DNA from: Thermotoga sp.
Lineage (GTDB): Bacteria > Thermotogota > Thermotogae > Mesoaciditogales > Mesoaciditogaceae
Assembly (NCBI GenBank): GCA_020722015.1
Contig: DYLQ01000004.1
Span: 8,235 to 69,597 of the forward strand
Reading direction: 5' to 3'
Length of the DNA: 61,363 nt
The notes below the pieces were generated by a model. It saw nothing but the letters and a program-made list of their open reading frames with translations, was not told the origin of the DNA and ran no database searches. The first letter of the stretch is position 1. Each line of letters begins with the position of its first letter. Shown piece by piece: positions 7,219-15,814 of this stretch. Position numbers and translations under genes: made by a program.

Positions 7219-8224
7219 ATTCGTTCCAAAGCGTATTGGTTTGAGTTTGACCATTTTCGTAAACGGCGAAATAGCCAATTCCCAACATTTCTGACCATTG
7301 GTTTATATCATTCGGACCTGCGGCCATAACGGCAGTTCCAAAAGCATCTGAAAGCATTCCGTTGTCCGATATACTCGTTATAGATTGAAAATAATTGTCC
7401 GAATATCCGGTTTTAGGATTGAGAATGTGATAATATCTTCTTCCTCCAATGATTATGTAGCGTTCGTAATCTCCAGATGTTGCTATATATCCTTTGTAAA
7501 GGTTGACGTATGTTAAGGCATCGTTAGAGGTCCCACGCGGATTTCTAACGCCTATGACCCATGGTTGATTGCCATACTTTGGCCCTATTATTCCTATATC
7601 TCCACCTATATCCACGTATCCCGTGGAATTCGGATCGTTTTTCTTTGCCATTTCGACAAGTAACTGAACTGCATATCCTTTTGCTATGCCTCCCAGATCA
7701 ACCCATGCGCCGTTCAAAAGCCTTACCTTATCTCCATCAAACTGTATATTTTGGTAACCCACGTGAGGCAAAACATTGGCAATTTCGCTTGATGAAGGTA
7801 AGTGCCATTTTTTGGAATCGGTTGAGTTGAATCCCCACAGATCAACAAGTCTTCCTATAGTCGGATCGAAATAGCCATTCGTTTTTTGTGCAATCTGGAC
7901 TGAATATTTCAAAACATCAAGTAACTCAGGACTAACTCGAGTCCATTGACCATTTGAATGGTTTAAATTGTAAAGTTCTGAATTAGAAATCCATGGATTA
8001 AAAGTGTTGTTTATGTTGTCCAATTCTTTAAACATCGTTTCAACGACCTGCTTGGCATTTCCCTTTTCAGTCGCGTAGGAGATGGTAACGTTGGTACTCA
8101 ATGCCACACCATACTGGACGTAGTATTGTGGTGGTTTTTTCCAAAAAGCTTCAAAGACAACTATTGCGACTATGAGTAAGATGGAGAAGGTTATGATCAT
8201 GACTCTTATGGATAAAAAATTCAC
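7208..8224 (-). CDS. apbE: FAD:protein FMN transferase ApbE
   Basis: Membrane-anchored flavin transferase that moves FMN from FAD onto Thr/Ser of extracytoplasmic flavoproteins. An N-terminal anchor (residues 7-25) precedes the ApbE domain. The conserved blocks are intact: TNGYFDPTIGRLVDLWGF, DLGGIAKGY (near 177-184) and SDAFGTAVM with Asp293/Thr297 as likely Mg ligands. The family HIxDPxTG motif reads HILNPKTGY, with Asn for Asp. A GTG at 8224 that overlaps the radical SAM stop codon (GTGA) is taken as start; 8260 is possible but would extend 39 nt into the upstream gene. It is about 60% identical by eye to the degenerate copy at 5667-6683, so the pair arose by duplication. Confidence 0.92.
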   Translation of the reverse strand: MNFLSIRVMIITFSILLIVAIVVFEAFWKKPPQYYVQYGVALSTNVTISYATEKGNAKQVVETMFKELDNINNTFNPWISNSELYNLNHSNGQWTRVSPELLDVLKYSVQIAQKTNGYFDPTIGRLVDLWGFNSTDSKKWHLPSSSEIANVLPHVGYQNIQFDGDKVRLLNGAWVDLGGIAKGYAVQLLVEMAKKNDPNSTGYVDIGGDIGIIGPKYGNQPWVIGVRNPRGTSNDALTYVNLYKGYIATSGDYERYIIIGGRRYYHILNPKTGYSDNYFQSITSISDNGMLSDAFGTAVMAAGPNDINQWSEMLGIGYFAVYENGQTQTNTLWNEYAK

Positions 8225-9207
8225 TTTCTTATCGCTATCTGGTAACCGCAATTTGTGCAACTCCCTTCCTCATCAAGACCTACGACGTTAACGTTGTATC
8301 CATTTCTTTCTATAACGGTTTTGCCACACTTGGGGCAGATAGTGTCTTCGTGCATTCCGGGTACATTACCTATATAAACGTAATCAAGATATTCTTTGGC
8401 AACATGCCATAACTTTTCAAGTACGTCCGGATCCGTTGGCGGCTTATCGTACTTGTAATTGGGAAAGTATCGTGAAAGGTGAAGCGGAATCGACCTGTCT
8501 ATCGATCCTAACCATTCGGCAATTCCTTTTGTTTCCTCTTCGGAATCGTTATCTTCTGGCACGATTAAAGTTGTTATCTCAACGTGAATGCCGGCTTTCT
8601 GTGCAGTTTCAACATTTTTCATGACGACATCGCGTTGACCTCCGAGTACTTTTCTGTAATATTCATGATTGAATGACTTGACATCGATGTTCATAGCCGA
8701 GAAGTACTGGGCTAAAAGTTTAAAAGGTTTTTCCTCTATAAAGCCATTTGTCACGAGAACGTTGTTAAGTCCATCTTTCATGGCGGCACGTGCACAGTCA
8801 AGCACATACTCAAACCATACAACTGGTTCCGAATAGGTGTAGGCTATCCCAAAAGAGTTATGATCTTTGGCCAGAGACACCAATTGCTCTGGAGAAAAGT
8901 CCCTGACATGCGGAATAGCATGAGATATTTCCCAATTCTGACAGAAAGGACATGACATGTTACATCCCCAACTGCCTACCGAGAGTATCTCACTTCCCGG
9001 ATGAAAGTGAAAAAGTGGTTTCTTTTCTATGGGATCCACAGAAATTGCTGAAATTTGACCATAATTGAGGGAATAAAGCGCTCCTTCAATGTTTTTCCTT
9101 ACGCCACATATTCCTACCTGACCATTTTTCAGCAAACAATGATGTGGACACAGATCGCATCTTACTTTATCGTCTTTCAGAATCTCGAAAAAAAGTGCTT
9201 CCCTCAT
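8221..9207 (-). CDS. AmmeMemoRadiSam-type radical SAM enzyme
   Basis: Radical SAM protein of the PflA-like group named AmmeMemoRadiSam. It has an N-terminal Cys pattern (CDLCPHHC...GICG), the [4Fe-4S]/SAM motif C82-x3-C86-x2-C89 within GCNMSCPFCQNWE, and a C-terminal zinc-ribbon (CPKCG...CTNCG). Relatives lie beside AMMECR1 and Memo genes and are thought to modify an unknown target; neither partner gene is in this window. The ATG at 9207 overlaps the folE2 stop as ATGA, with AAGGA 9 nt upstream, so it is preferred over the GTG at 9225. Confidence 0.9.
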   Translation of the reverse strand: MREALFFEILKDDKVRCDLCPHHCLLKNGQVGICGVRKNIEGALYSLNYGQISAISVDPIEKKPLFHFHPGSEILSVGSWGCNMSCPFCQNWEISHAIPHVRDFSPEQLVSLAKDHNSFGIAYTYSEPVVWFEYVLDCARAAMKDGLNNVLVTNGFIEEKPFKLLAQYFSAMNIDVKSFNHEYYRKVLGGQRDVVMKNVETAQKAGIHVEITTLIVPEDNDSEEETKGIAEWLGSIDRSIPLHLSRYFPNYKYDKPPTDPDVLEKLWHVAKEYLDYVYIGNVPGMHEDTICPKCGKTVIERNGYNVNVVGLDEEGSCTNCGYQIAIRK

Positions 9208-9995
9208 TTTTTCAGATCCTTCCACCTCTCATGACATGCATAAGCGTTGTGAGTGTGAATTGATTCGTAACTTGTAACTTTTACGTTGTACCAAATGACA
9301 CGATTATCACTTTCAAGTTTTAAAGAGATATCCCTGACAACATCTTCGACGAATTTTGGGTTATCGTAAGCATTTTCTGTCACATACTTTTCATCCTCGC
9401 GTTTGAGTAGCGTAAAAAGTGGCGTTGATGCCGAGCTTTCTGCCGCATCTATGAGATCTTCTATCCAAACTATGTGATTCATTCTGATGGAAACATCTGC
9501 CTTGGCTCTTTGGTTATGAGCACCCCTCTCACTTATCTCTTTTGAACATGGACAAAGCGTTTGAATAGGTACAATTACCTCGAGCACAAAATCGAAATCG
9601 TCATTCTTTTTACATATGAATTTGGCTTTGTAAGGAGTGTAACTTTCTATTTTTGACACAGGTGCCTTACGCATGACAAAGTAATCAAATTCAACTTCAA
9701 AATGTGCCGTAGCGGATTTTAAATGTTCTCTCATATCATCTAAAATGTTTTCCATATTCTGAATGGTCATTTTCCCATTGTGATTGTTAAGTACTTCTAC
9801 AAATCTGCTCATGTGGGTGCCCCTGAAGTCCTTCGGCAGATCAACGTACATGTTTATCTTACCAACCGTACTTTGGTAAGAATTTTCTCTGTCTAAAACG
9901 ACTATTGGGTAGACTATATCGTTTATTCCTACCTTATCTATGTATATATTTCTCAAATCTTTTTGACTTTGCACATCCGGAAGATACTTTTTCAA
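9204..9995 (-). CDS. folE2: GTP cyclohydrolase FolE2
   Basis: Type IB GTP cyclohydrolase that makes 7,8-dihydroneopterin triphosphate for folate and queuosine precursors. The family signatures are visible: RGTHMSRF (near 58-65) and CPCSKEISERGAHNQR (from residue 148), with Cys148 the likely metal/active-site ligand and His160 nearby. FolE2 tolerates metals other than zinc, which is useful under zinc limitation. The start is a TTG at 9995, preceded by AAAGGAG with about 8 nt spacing; the upstream ATG at 10022 has no site. At 263 aa it has the family length. QueH, used later for queuosine, is encoded at 38165. Confidence 0.95.
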   Translation of the reverse strand: MKKYLPDVQSQKDLRNIYIDKVGINDIVYPIVVLDRENSYQSTVGKINMYVDLPKDFRGTHMSRFVEVLNNHNGKMTIQNMENILDDMREHLKSATAHFEVEFDYFVMRKAPVSKIESYTPYKAKFICKKNDDFDFVLEVIVPIQTLCPCSKEISERGAHNQRAKADVSIRMNHIVWIEDLIDAAESSASTPLFTLLKREDEKYVTENAYDNPKFVEDVVRDISLKLESDNRVIWYNVKVTSYESIHTHNAYACHERWKDLKK

Positions 9996-10095
9996 ACATA
10001 TTTCTCCTTTCAACAGAAACAATACAATTATACCATTTATGCTTTACCACGCTTATACATGAGATTTTGTTGTATAATTCATTTTGTGATGATAA

Positions 10096-11010
10096 ATGGA
10101 AAAGATAGTTGAAGTAAAAGGGCTTAGAAAAAGATACGGTCATTTTGAGGCTTTAAAGGGCATAGACATAGTACTTTACAGGGGAGAAATTTTTGGCTTT
10201 TTAGGACCCAATGGTGCAGGAAAAACAACCACCGTTGAGATTCTGGAGGGACTCAGAAAACCTGGAGAAGGCGAAATAACTTTTTTTAACGAAAAGATAC
10301 ACAACGCCATTCCACCCCATGTGAAGGAGAAAATAGGAGTCGTGCTACAAGAAACACGTTTTCTTGATCATCTTAAAGTTAGAGAAATACTTGAACTTTT
10401 TGCTTCTTTTTTCAAACAGGCTAAATCTCCGGAAGAAATAATTGAAATGGTTCAAATGGAGGAAAAAGCTGATGATTACACGGAAAATTTATCCGGTGGA
10501 CAACGTCAGCGTCTTGCGATAGCAACGGCTCTTGTAAATGATCCGGAGATAATATTCCTTGATGAACCAACGGTTGGACTTGACCCTCAATCAAGAGAAT
10601 CTGTGTGGAAATTGATTAGGATGCTTAAAAATAATGGAAAGACGATTTTTTTGACAACTCATTACATGGAAGAAGCCCAAGCGCTTTGTGATAGAATATC
10701 TATCATAGACAGGGGAAAGATAATCGTTTCCGATACGCCCAAAAATCTCGTGAAAAACTACGGTGGGAAAAGTGAGATCGATTTTAGATGTAATTCAATT
10801 CCTTTAAAATCGACAATCGACGATTTAAAATCAAACGTTAATGTTGTTGACGATCACTTCAGAATTGAAACGGATGACATAACGAAAACTCTTGAAGAAC
10901 TCGTGGAGTGGTCAAAAAAATTCAACATCACCATAACGGATATTTCCTTGGTAGAACCCACTCTCGAAGATGTTTTTTTATCTTTGACCGGAAGAGGCCT
11001 GAGAGATTGA
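10096..11010 (+). CDS. ABC-2 type exporter ATPase
   Basis: ATP-binding subunit of an ABC-2 (DrrA/CcmA-like) exporter. Walker A GPNGAGKT is at residues 37-44, the signature LSGGQ at 132-136 and Walker B IIFLDEPT just after; the H-loop lies in TTHYMEEA. The C-terminal 90 residues form the usual extra domain of this group (VEPTLEDVFLSLTGRGLRD). Its stop codon overlaps the first permease start, and a second permease follows, so it likely drives a heterodimeric export complex for a drug, lipid or other small molecule. A TATAAT lies at 10073-10078, upstream of the ATG. Substrate unknown. Confidence 0.93.
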   Translation: MEKIVEVKGLRKRYGHFEALKGIDIVLYRGEIFGFLGPNGAGKTTTVEILEGLRKPGEGEITFFNEKIHNAIPPHVKEKIGVVLQETRFLDHLKVREILELFASFFKQAKSPEEIIEMVQMEEKADDYTENLSGGQRQRLAIATALVNDPEIIFLDEPTVGLDPQSRESVWKLIRMLKNNGKTIFLTTHYMEEAQALCDRISIIDRGKIIVSDTPKNLVKNYGGKSEIDFRCNSIPLKSTIDDLKSNVNVVDDHFRIETDDITKTLEELVEWSKKFNITITDISLVEPTLEDVFLSLTGRGLRD

Positions 11011-12188
11011 AAGCATTCTGGAAATTTTTCAAACTTCATCTGCTTTCAGATTTAAGAAATCGAAGATCGATATTTTGGGTTGTTATATTTCCCATTCTTT
11101 TACTTGTTTTGCTTATCCTGGCATTTTCAAATCTTGGTACAAATGGAGCACTTAACTTCAGGATAATACTTATAAATGAGTCAGGAGCGTCAGGTCTTAA
11201 TTTTTCAGACAGAATTGTTGATATCGTTAAATCGATGTCATATCCAAATAAAAATGCCGTTTTTACGCTTACGGAAATGAATCCGGATCAAAAAGATTCA
11301 GCGATTGAAAAAGTGCTTTACGCAGATGCGGATATTTTGGTGGTCATACCCAAAGATTTCGATGCGTCGATCGCAAGATCTGTTTTGCTTTCAAAGCTTG
11401 GCATGAATTTTTCTCCTGCAACACTTGATGTCTTTTACGTTCCGAATAGGGCTTCTTCAAGTCTTGCGCAGGAAATGATCGGAGGCCTTACAGGGAAAAT
11501 AAACGCTTTCTTCGCCGGCACACTCGGCCAAAAAATTTCTTCGGTAGTTATAAAAGATGAGATTCTTGGAGAGATCATGGGATCACCATCTTACACGGAT
11601 TTTGTAACGCCCGGAATTCTCGTCATAGCACCATTTACAACGGGACTGTTGTTGGTTGCCCCTAAATTATCGTTTTTAAGAGCAAACAGGGTGATGAGAA
11701 GATATGCTTCAACTCCCATGAATCCTGTCAGTTTCTTTTTTGGCTTTACCTTTTCAAGAACCGCCATAATGGTAATTCAATACATAGGTCTTGCATTCTT
11801 CGCTGTTTTTGTCATGCGATCAAGGATCGATATTTTTTCTTTGACTGCTTTCTTTTATTACCTTTTTTCATGTGCCGTTTACACGGCAATAGGATTCGCA
11901 GTAGGAGTTGCCGTTTCAAGTGCTGTCGCCGTAAGTGCGCTTTCAAGTGTTGTGAACTTACCACTTGAATTTTTGGCCGGTATATATTTCCCACTTTTCA
12001 ACCTTCCTTGGTACATAAAGATATTTGTCTATGCCAATCCACTTTGGTATGCCACAAATGCAATGAGAGAACTTTTGAGAGTCTCCCAATCTCAATCTCC
12101 CATGTGGATGAATATTTTAATCCCGGGACTGTGGCTTATGATATCGATGGGTTTTGCCCTTACAAAGAGAGCAGCAGAAAGAAAATGA
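11007..12188 (+). CDS. ABC-2 type permease, subunit 1
   Basis: Membrane subunit of the ABC-2 exporter. A first membrane helix near residues 18-38 is followed by a large extracytoplasmic domain of about 180 residues and then five or more helices in the C-terminal half. This is the layout of the ABC2_membrane_3 family. TTG at 11007 overlaps the ATPase stop codon (TTGA) and gives 393 aa starting LKAFWKFFKLHLL, so it is preferred over an ATG at 10908 that lies inside the ATPase gene. The next permease begins 4 nt after its stop. Confidence 0.88.
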   Translation: MKAFWKFFKLHLLSDLRNRRSIFWVVIFPILLLVLLILAFSNLGTNGALNFRIILINESGASGLNFSDRIVDIVKSMSYPNKNAVFTLTEMNPDQKDSAIEKVLYADADILVVIPKDFDASIARSVLLSKLGMNFSPATLDVFYVPNRASSSLAQEMIGGLTGKINAFFAGTLGQKISSVVIKDEILGEIMGSPSYTDFVTPGILVIAPFTTGLLLVAPKLSFLRANRVMRRYASTPMNPVSFFFGFTFSRTAIMVIQYIGLAFFAVFVMRSRIDIFSLTAFFYYLFSCAVYTAIGFAVGVAVSSAVAVSALSSVVNLPLEFLAGIYFPLFNLPWYIKIFVYANPLWYATNAMRELLRVSQSQSPMWMNILIPGLWLMISMGFALTKRAAERK

Positions 12189-12192
12189 TCCA

Positions 12193-13257
12193 ATGAAAAA
12201 TTTATTCGGTAAAGCTTTTAAAATGTTTATACGTGATCGCCAGGCTATTTTGATGTTTTTCATACTTCCCATTCTCTTCATGTTGATACTTGGTTTTGTG
12301 ATAGAAGGATTGTCGGGAAGTGCAACTGGAGTCAACGTTAAAATCGCCGCTTTTATTTCATCTTCATCTCTTGAGAATGCCATAACTAAAGCCTCTTCTG
12401 GTACAGGACTTGAATTCATCTTCACAAAAAGCGTTGATGATCTTAATGAACTTTTGGACGATGGGAAAGCCCAAATGGGAATAATTTTCAAAAACGATGA
12501 CTTTACTTTTGTCTACAATCAGTCTTTTGGGCAGTACAACAATTATTTGAAAATTCTTCAGGATGTCATCTCAAGTAGTGTTGTAAACGCACTTTCAAAC
12601 GTTAAACCTTACATTCAGATAAGATCGTTATCCGTTAAAAGTGGCAACTTAACTGTGATAGGGTTCATAGTGCCAGGCGTCATATCGATAGCGATAACCA
12701 TAGCCGGTATTTTCGGTATGGCCATAATTGCGGGTAATTACAGACAAAATATGGTTTTGAAAAGGTTAGCGGTAACGCCTTTAAATGGAGGCTCTTTCTT
12801 TTTTTCTCTTGCAATCGTGAGATTCATTGCATCTTTGATATCTGCATCTTTGACAGTCGTACTTTCTGAAATCGTATTTTCAACCTCGTATGATATAAAC
12901 TGGTTTTCTTTCCTTATCTTTATTTCAAGCGGCATTATCCTTTCTCTCGGAATAGGTGTCATTTTAGCTTTGCTTTCAAGAGATTTATGGACAATATTGA
13001 ACATCTCAACGATTCTTTCCATAACGATGATGCTGTTTTCCGACGTGTTCTTTCCTTACTCCATAATGCCCTTTTACATGAGAGTAATCTCGAAAATGCT
13101 TCCGATATCTTACTTTTCCGAAGGGTTAAGATACACACTTGGAATTGAAGCCATGCATTACCAAGATTTTGCAATTTTGACGGCCGTTTTCATCATAAGT
13201 GGCATTGCAATGATTTTCTTTGGCGGAATTAAAATTTTAAAACTCGAAAGAAAATAG
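12193..13257 (+). CDS. ABC-2 type permease, subunit 2
   Basis: Second membrane subunit, 354 aa, with the same topology as the first: one N-terminal helix in DRQAILMFFILPILFMLILG, an outer domain, then five helices. The ATG at 12193 (MKNLFGKAF) is chosen because the earlier ATG at 12154 lies inside the first permease gene. Both permeases probably pair as a heterodimer under the ATPase at 10096. No terminator hairpin is obvious between its stop and the promoter at 13267. Confidence 0.88.
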   Translation: MKNLFGKAFKMFIRDRQAILMFFILPILFMLILGFVIEGLSGSATGVNVKIAAFISSSSLENAITKASSGTGLEFIFTKSVDDLNELLDDGKAQMGIIFKNDDFTFVYNQSFGQYNNYLKILQDVISSSVVNALSNVKPYIQIRSLSVKSGNLTVIGFIVPGVISIAITIAGIFGMAIIAGNYRQNMVLKRLAVTPLNGGSFFFSLAIVRFIASLISASLTVVLSEIVFSTSYDINWFSFLIFISSGIILSLGIGVILALLSRDLWTILNISTILSITMMLFSDVFFPYSIMPFYMRVISKMLPISYFSEGLRYTLGIEAMHYQDFAILTAVFIISGIAMIFFGGIKILKLERK

Positions 13258-13266
13258 AACTGGCAC

Positions 13267-13303
13267 TTGACTTTGATCCAAAATATGACTATAATCATAG
13301 TCA
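13267..13303 (+). promoter_or_regulatory. Promoter with palindromic operator over the -10 box
   Basis: TTGACT (13267-13272), 17-nt spacer, TATAAT (13290-13295). A perfect palindrome TGACTAT-AATC-ATAGTCA (13286-13303) covers the -10 box and the predicted start of transcription. A protein bound here would exclude RNA polymerase. The first gene of the operon is a Phd-like DNA-binding protein, so autoregulation is likely. Confidence 0.75.
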
Positions 13304-13313
13304 AGGTGATATT

Positions 13314-13568
13314 ATGCTTAACAAACTTAAATTTTACAACGTTGCTGAAGCAAAGGCCGAACTTTCGAAGTTGCTGTCCGAAGCAAAGTATCAGGATGTT
13401 GTCATAACGAAAAACGGAATACCGGAAGCAAGTGTTTTGAATTACGAAAGGTATGTCAAGATCATGGATTTTCTCGAGCAAGTTAAAGACATATACACAC
13501 TCGATGTGGGAGAAGGCATACCTGAAGATCCTGTTGAAAAAATGCTTGAAGATGATCAGGAGGTGTAG
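13314..13568 (+). CDS. Phd/YefM-like antitoxin without toxin
   Basis: An 84-aa protein with the Phd/YefM pattern: [17 protein letters not shown]...[14 protein letters not shown], that is, a short strand-helix DNA-binding fold in which the repeated ITKNGxP turn is characteristic. A partner toxin (RelE, Doc or VapC type) is not found on either side. Instead the sugar-ABC ATPase gene follows after 2 nt and must be co-transcribed. It is preceded by AAGGTGAT at normal spacing. Phd proteins bind palindromes in their own promoters, and a perfect palindrome covers this promoter's -10 box. The likely role is therefore autorepressor of the operon, which is inference. Confidence 0.8.
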   Translation: MLNKLKFYNVAEAKAELSKLLSEAKYQDVVITKNGIPEASVLNYERYVKIMDFLEQVKDIYTLDVGEGIPEDPVEKMLEDDQEV

Positions 13569-13570
13569 AA

Positions 13571-14764
13571 ATGGCAGATGTGATCCTTGAACACGTCTGG
13601 AAAGTTTATGAGAAAAAAGTTGAGGCGGTGAAAGACGCGAATTTGAATGTCGCGGACAAGGAGTTCTGTGTTTTAGTTGGTCCTTCGGGTTGTGGAAAAA
13701 CAACGACGCTTAGAATGATAGCAGGTCTTGAGGAAATAACCAAAGGAACGGTCAAAATTGGGGACAAAGTTGTAAATGATGTCGAGCCCAAGGACAGAGA
13801 TATAGCGATGGTCTTTCAGAACTATGCACTTTATCCTCACATGAATGTTTATCAAAACATGTCTTTTGGTTTGAAATTAAGGCATTTTCCAAAAGATGAG
13901 ATAGACAGAAGAGTCAAAGAAGCCGCGAGGATCTTAGGCATAGAAGAATTTCTTGACAGAAAACCGAAACAACTTTCAGGAGGTCAAAGGCAACGTGTTG
14001 CCGTTGGTCGTGCCATAGTCAGAAATCCAAAGGTCTTTCTCTTTGATGAGCCTCTTTCAAACCTTGATGCTAAACTCAGAGTCCAAATGAGATCTGAACT
14101 CAAAAAACTTCACGCCAGACTTAACGCCACGATGATTTACGTTACGCACGATCAGGTGGAAGCCATGACAATGGCTGACAAAATAGTCGTCATGAGTACC
14201 GGCGTTATCCAGCAAATAGGTAAGCCATTTGACATATACCATTATCCAGATAATATATTCGTTGCCGGTTTCATAGGTTCTCCTTCAATGAATTTCTTAA
14301 AGGCAACTGTTTTGTGGAAAGACAACGCTATGTGGATCAAATTGTCAAACAATGCCGTCGTCAAAGTTCCAACGATTTACGAGGAAGAACTTGGAGACTA
14401 CAAAGACAAAGAGATCGTTTTTGGGATAAGGCCTGAAGATATCTACGATAAGATGTTTGCCGTTGCCGCAAAACCAGAAAACACGGTTAGCGTCAAGGTA
14501 GATATAATAGAACCGCTTGGGAACCAAACCATGATTCATGCAAGAGTCGGAGATGAATTAATAGTCGCGTCTGTGGATCCAAAAACAGAAGCTCAACTCG
14601 AACAATCAATGGATCTCGTCTTTGATATGTCAATGATGAGGGCATTTGATCCTCAAACACAAAAAGCCATAATAACAAAGGAGAAACTCGTGCATGGAAT
14701 GAATCAGAGCAAAGCTGTCAAAATCGACAACGGGAAAAATCAGGTTGCAGAAGAGAAAAAGTGA
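13571..14764 (+). CDS. MsmK/UgpC-type sugar ABC transporter ATPase
   Basis: Cytoplasmic ATPase for CUT1 sugar importers. Walker [10 protein letters not shown] is at residues 37-45, Q-loop [10 protein letters not shown], signature LSGGQ at 135-139, Walker B VFLFDEP, then a MalK-type C-terminal regulatory (TOBE/OB) domain with [12 protein letters not shown]. In bacteria with one such protein it often serves several importers; here no permease genes are adjacent. It could energise the sugar-binding protein encoded at 18326. It is co-transcribed with a Phd-like protein 2 nt upstream (AGGAGG lies in the end of that gene). Confidence 0.93.
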   Translation: MADVILEHVWKVYEKKVEAVKDANLNVADKEFCVLVGPSGCGKTTTLRMIAGLEEITKGTVKIGDKVVNDVEPKDRDIAMVFQNYALYPHMNVYQNMSFGLKLRHFPKDEIDRRVKEAARILGIEEFLDRKPKQLSGGQRQRVAVGRAIVRNPKVFLFDEPLSNLDAKLRVQMRSELKKLHARLNATMIYVTHDQVEAMTMADKIVVMSTGVIQQIGKPFDIYHYPDNIFVAGFIGSPSMNFLKATVLWKDNAMWIKLSNNAVVKVPTIYEEELGDYKDKEIVFGIRPEDIYDKMFAVAAKPENTVSVKVDIIEPLGNQTMIHARVGDELIVASVDPKTEAQLEQSMDLVFDMSMMRAFDPQTQKAIITKEKLVHGMNQSKAVKIDNGKNQVAEEKK

Positions 14765-14886
14765 CGCTAAAAATTGAACAGAAGAATTAGCAAATTAAAA
14801 TCGCGTTGATCCCTTTAAAATAAGGAAAAATGTGCTTTTCAAGATCGTCGATCTCAGGGGTCTAAATCGACTTTGGCGAGGGGTAA

Positions 14887-15165
14887 AATTGGGGTGAGTC
14901 TTTTATACCAAAGCATGTCCAAAAGTCAAAATGTGGTGATTCTGGAGCGAAACATCTGAAACACTTGCCACACAAGGGATTGCGCGATTTTAAATTCAAA
15001 AAACAGAAGGTTTTGCTACAAAGATTTACAATCATTTTACCAAGATTTATTCAAAACTTATTCTCTATGGATCACGAATTTAATAAAAGTGATAAATGTA
15101 ATCTCAAAGACATTCATTATGAATATAAAATATACAATTATGGTTCAATTCGTGAACTTGATTGA
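14887..15165 (+). pseudogene. Possible ISL3-like transposase N-terminal remnant
   Basis: The 393-nt stretch between the ABC ATPase and the tRNA-Ser promoter has no intact gene. One open frame without a credible start carries a stretch like the zinc-finger N-terminus of ISL3-type transposases: KSKCGDSGAKHLKHL, then LRDFKFKKQKVLLQ, where family members have Cys-x2-Cys, H-K and an R-D-x-K-x-x-K-V-x-L run. The second Cys pair is absent and no DDE domain follows. The 14765-14886 part shows only stop-rich sequence. Weak, but consistent with a dead insertion sequence. Confidence 0.3.
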
Positions 15166-15186
15166 GTATAAAAAAAATGTTAAAAT
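15158..15186 (+). promoter_or_regulatory. Promoter of tRNA-Ser
   Basis: TTGATT (15158-15163) and TAAAAT (15181-15186) with a 17-nt spacer. Transcription would start about 5 nt before the mature tRNA. Confidence 0.65.
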
Positions 15187-15197
15187 CATCGTAAGAC

Positions 15198-15285
15198 GGA
15201 GGTGTGCCCGAATCGGCTAAGGGGCCGGTCTTGAAAACCGGTGGCACTACGTGCCTTCTGGGTTCGAGTCCCAGCACCTCCGCCA
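15198..15285 (+). tRNA. tRNA-Ser (TGA)
   Basis: An 88-nt type II tRNA. Acceptor stem GGAGGTG pairs with CACCTCC, the anticodon stem-loop CCGGT-CTTGAAA-ACCGG gives anticodon TGA, a long variable arm (GGCACTACGTGCC) is present and the T arm holds GGTTCGAGTCC. The 3' end has discriminator G and an encoded CCA. Confidence 0.96.
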
Positions 15286-15331
15286 TAGTTTAAAACCATC
15301 TTGTTAAAAAAATCACTAAAGGAGGTTGAAA

Positions 15332-15814
15332 ATGGACAAAGTTCAGGTTCTAAAGGAAAGAATTAGAGAAATAGAATCGCATCAGCTTGAAAAGGGCGAC
15401 ATGCTCTTAAGCGCCCTTCATGCAACGCAAGAACTTTTCGATAACTCAATACCCCTTGAAGCTGCAAAAGCAATATCTGATGAGTTAGACGTTAAAGTTG
15501 AAAGAATATACGAACTTGCCACTTTTTACAGCATGTATTCTACAAAACCGAGGGGAAAGCATCTCATAAGGCTTTGTGAAAGTTTGCCATGCCATGTCAT
15601 TGAAGGTCCTAAAATAACAAAAAAGCTTAAGGAAATTTTGAATGTAGACTTTGGGCAAACGACAAAAGATGGACTTTTCACACTTGAGACCACATCGTGT
15701 CTTGGAATATGCGGTGTTGGACCCGTCATGATGATCGACGATGAGACGTATGGCAATTTAACGCCTGAAAAGATAGAAAGTATCGTGCAAAAATACAGAG
15801 GTGAAGAATCATGA
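15332..15814 (+). CDS. NuoE/HydC-like [2Fe-2S] subunit
   Basis: Thioredoxin-like [2Fe-2S] subunit of NADH-linked oxidoreductases (NuoE of complex I, HydC of bifurcating hydrogenase). All four cluster cysteines are present: C82 and C87 (RLCESLPCHV), C123 and C127 (TSCLGICG). The N-terminal helical bundle has the usual pattern up to TFYSMYSTKPRGKH. The ATG at 15332 follows AAAGGAGG at good spacing and is preferred over an in-frame TTG six nt upstream. The nuoF-like partner starts 4 nt before its end. No HydA, NuoG or formate dehydrogenase gene is adjacent, so the electron acceptor module lies elsewhere. Confidence 0.92.
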   Translation: MDKVQVLKERIREIESHQLEKGDMLLSALHATQELFDNSIPLEAAKAISDELDVKVERIYELATFYSMYSTKPRGKHLIRLCESLPCHVIEGPKITKKLKEILNVDFGQTTKDGLFTLETTSCLGICGVGPVMMIDDETYGNLTPEKIESIVQKYRGEES

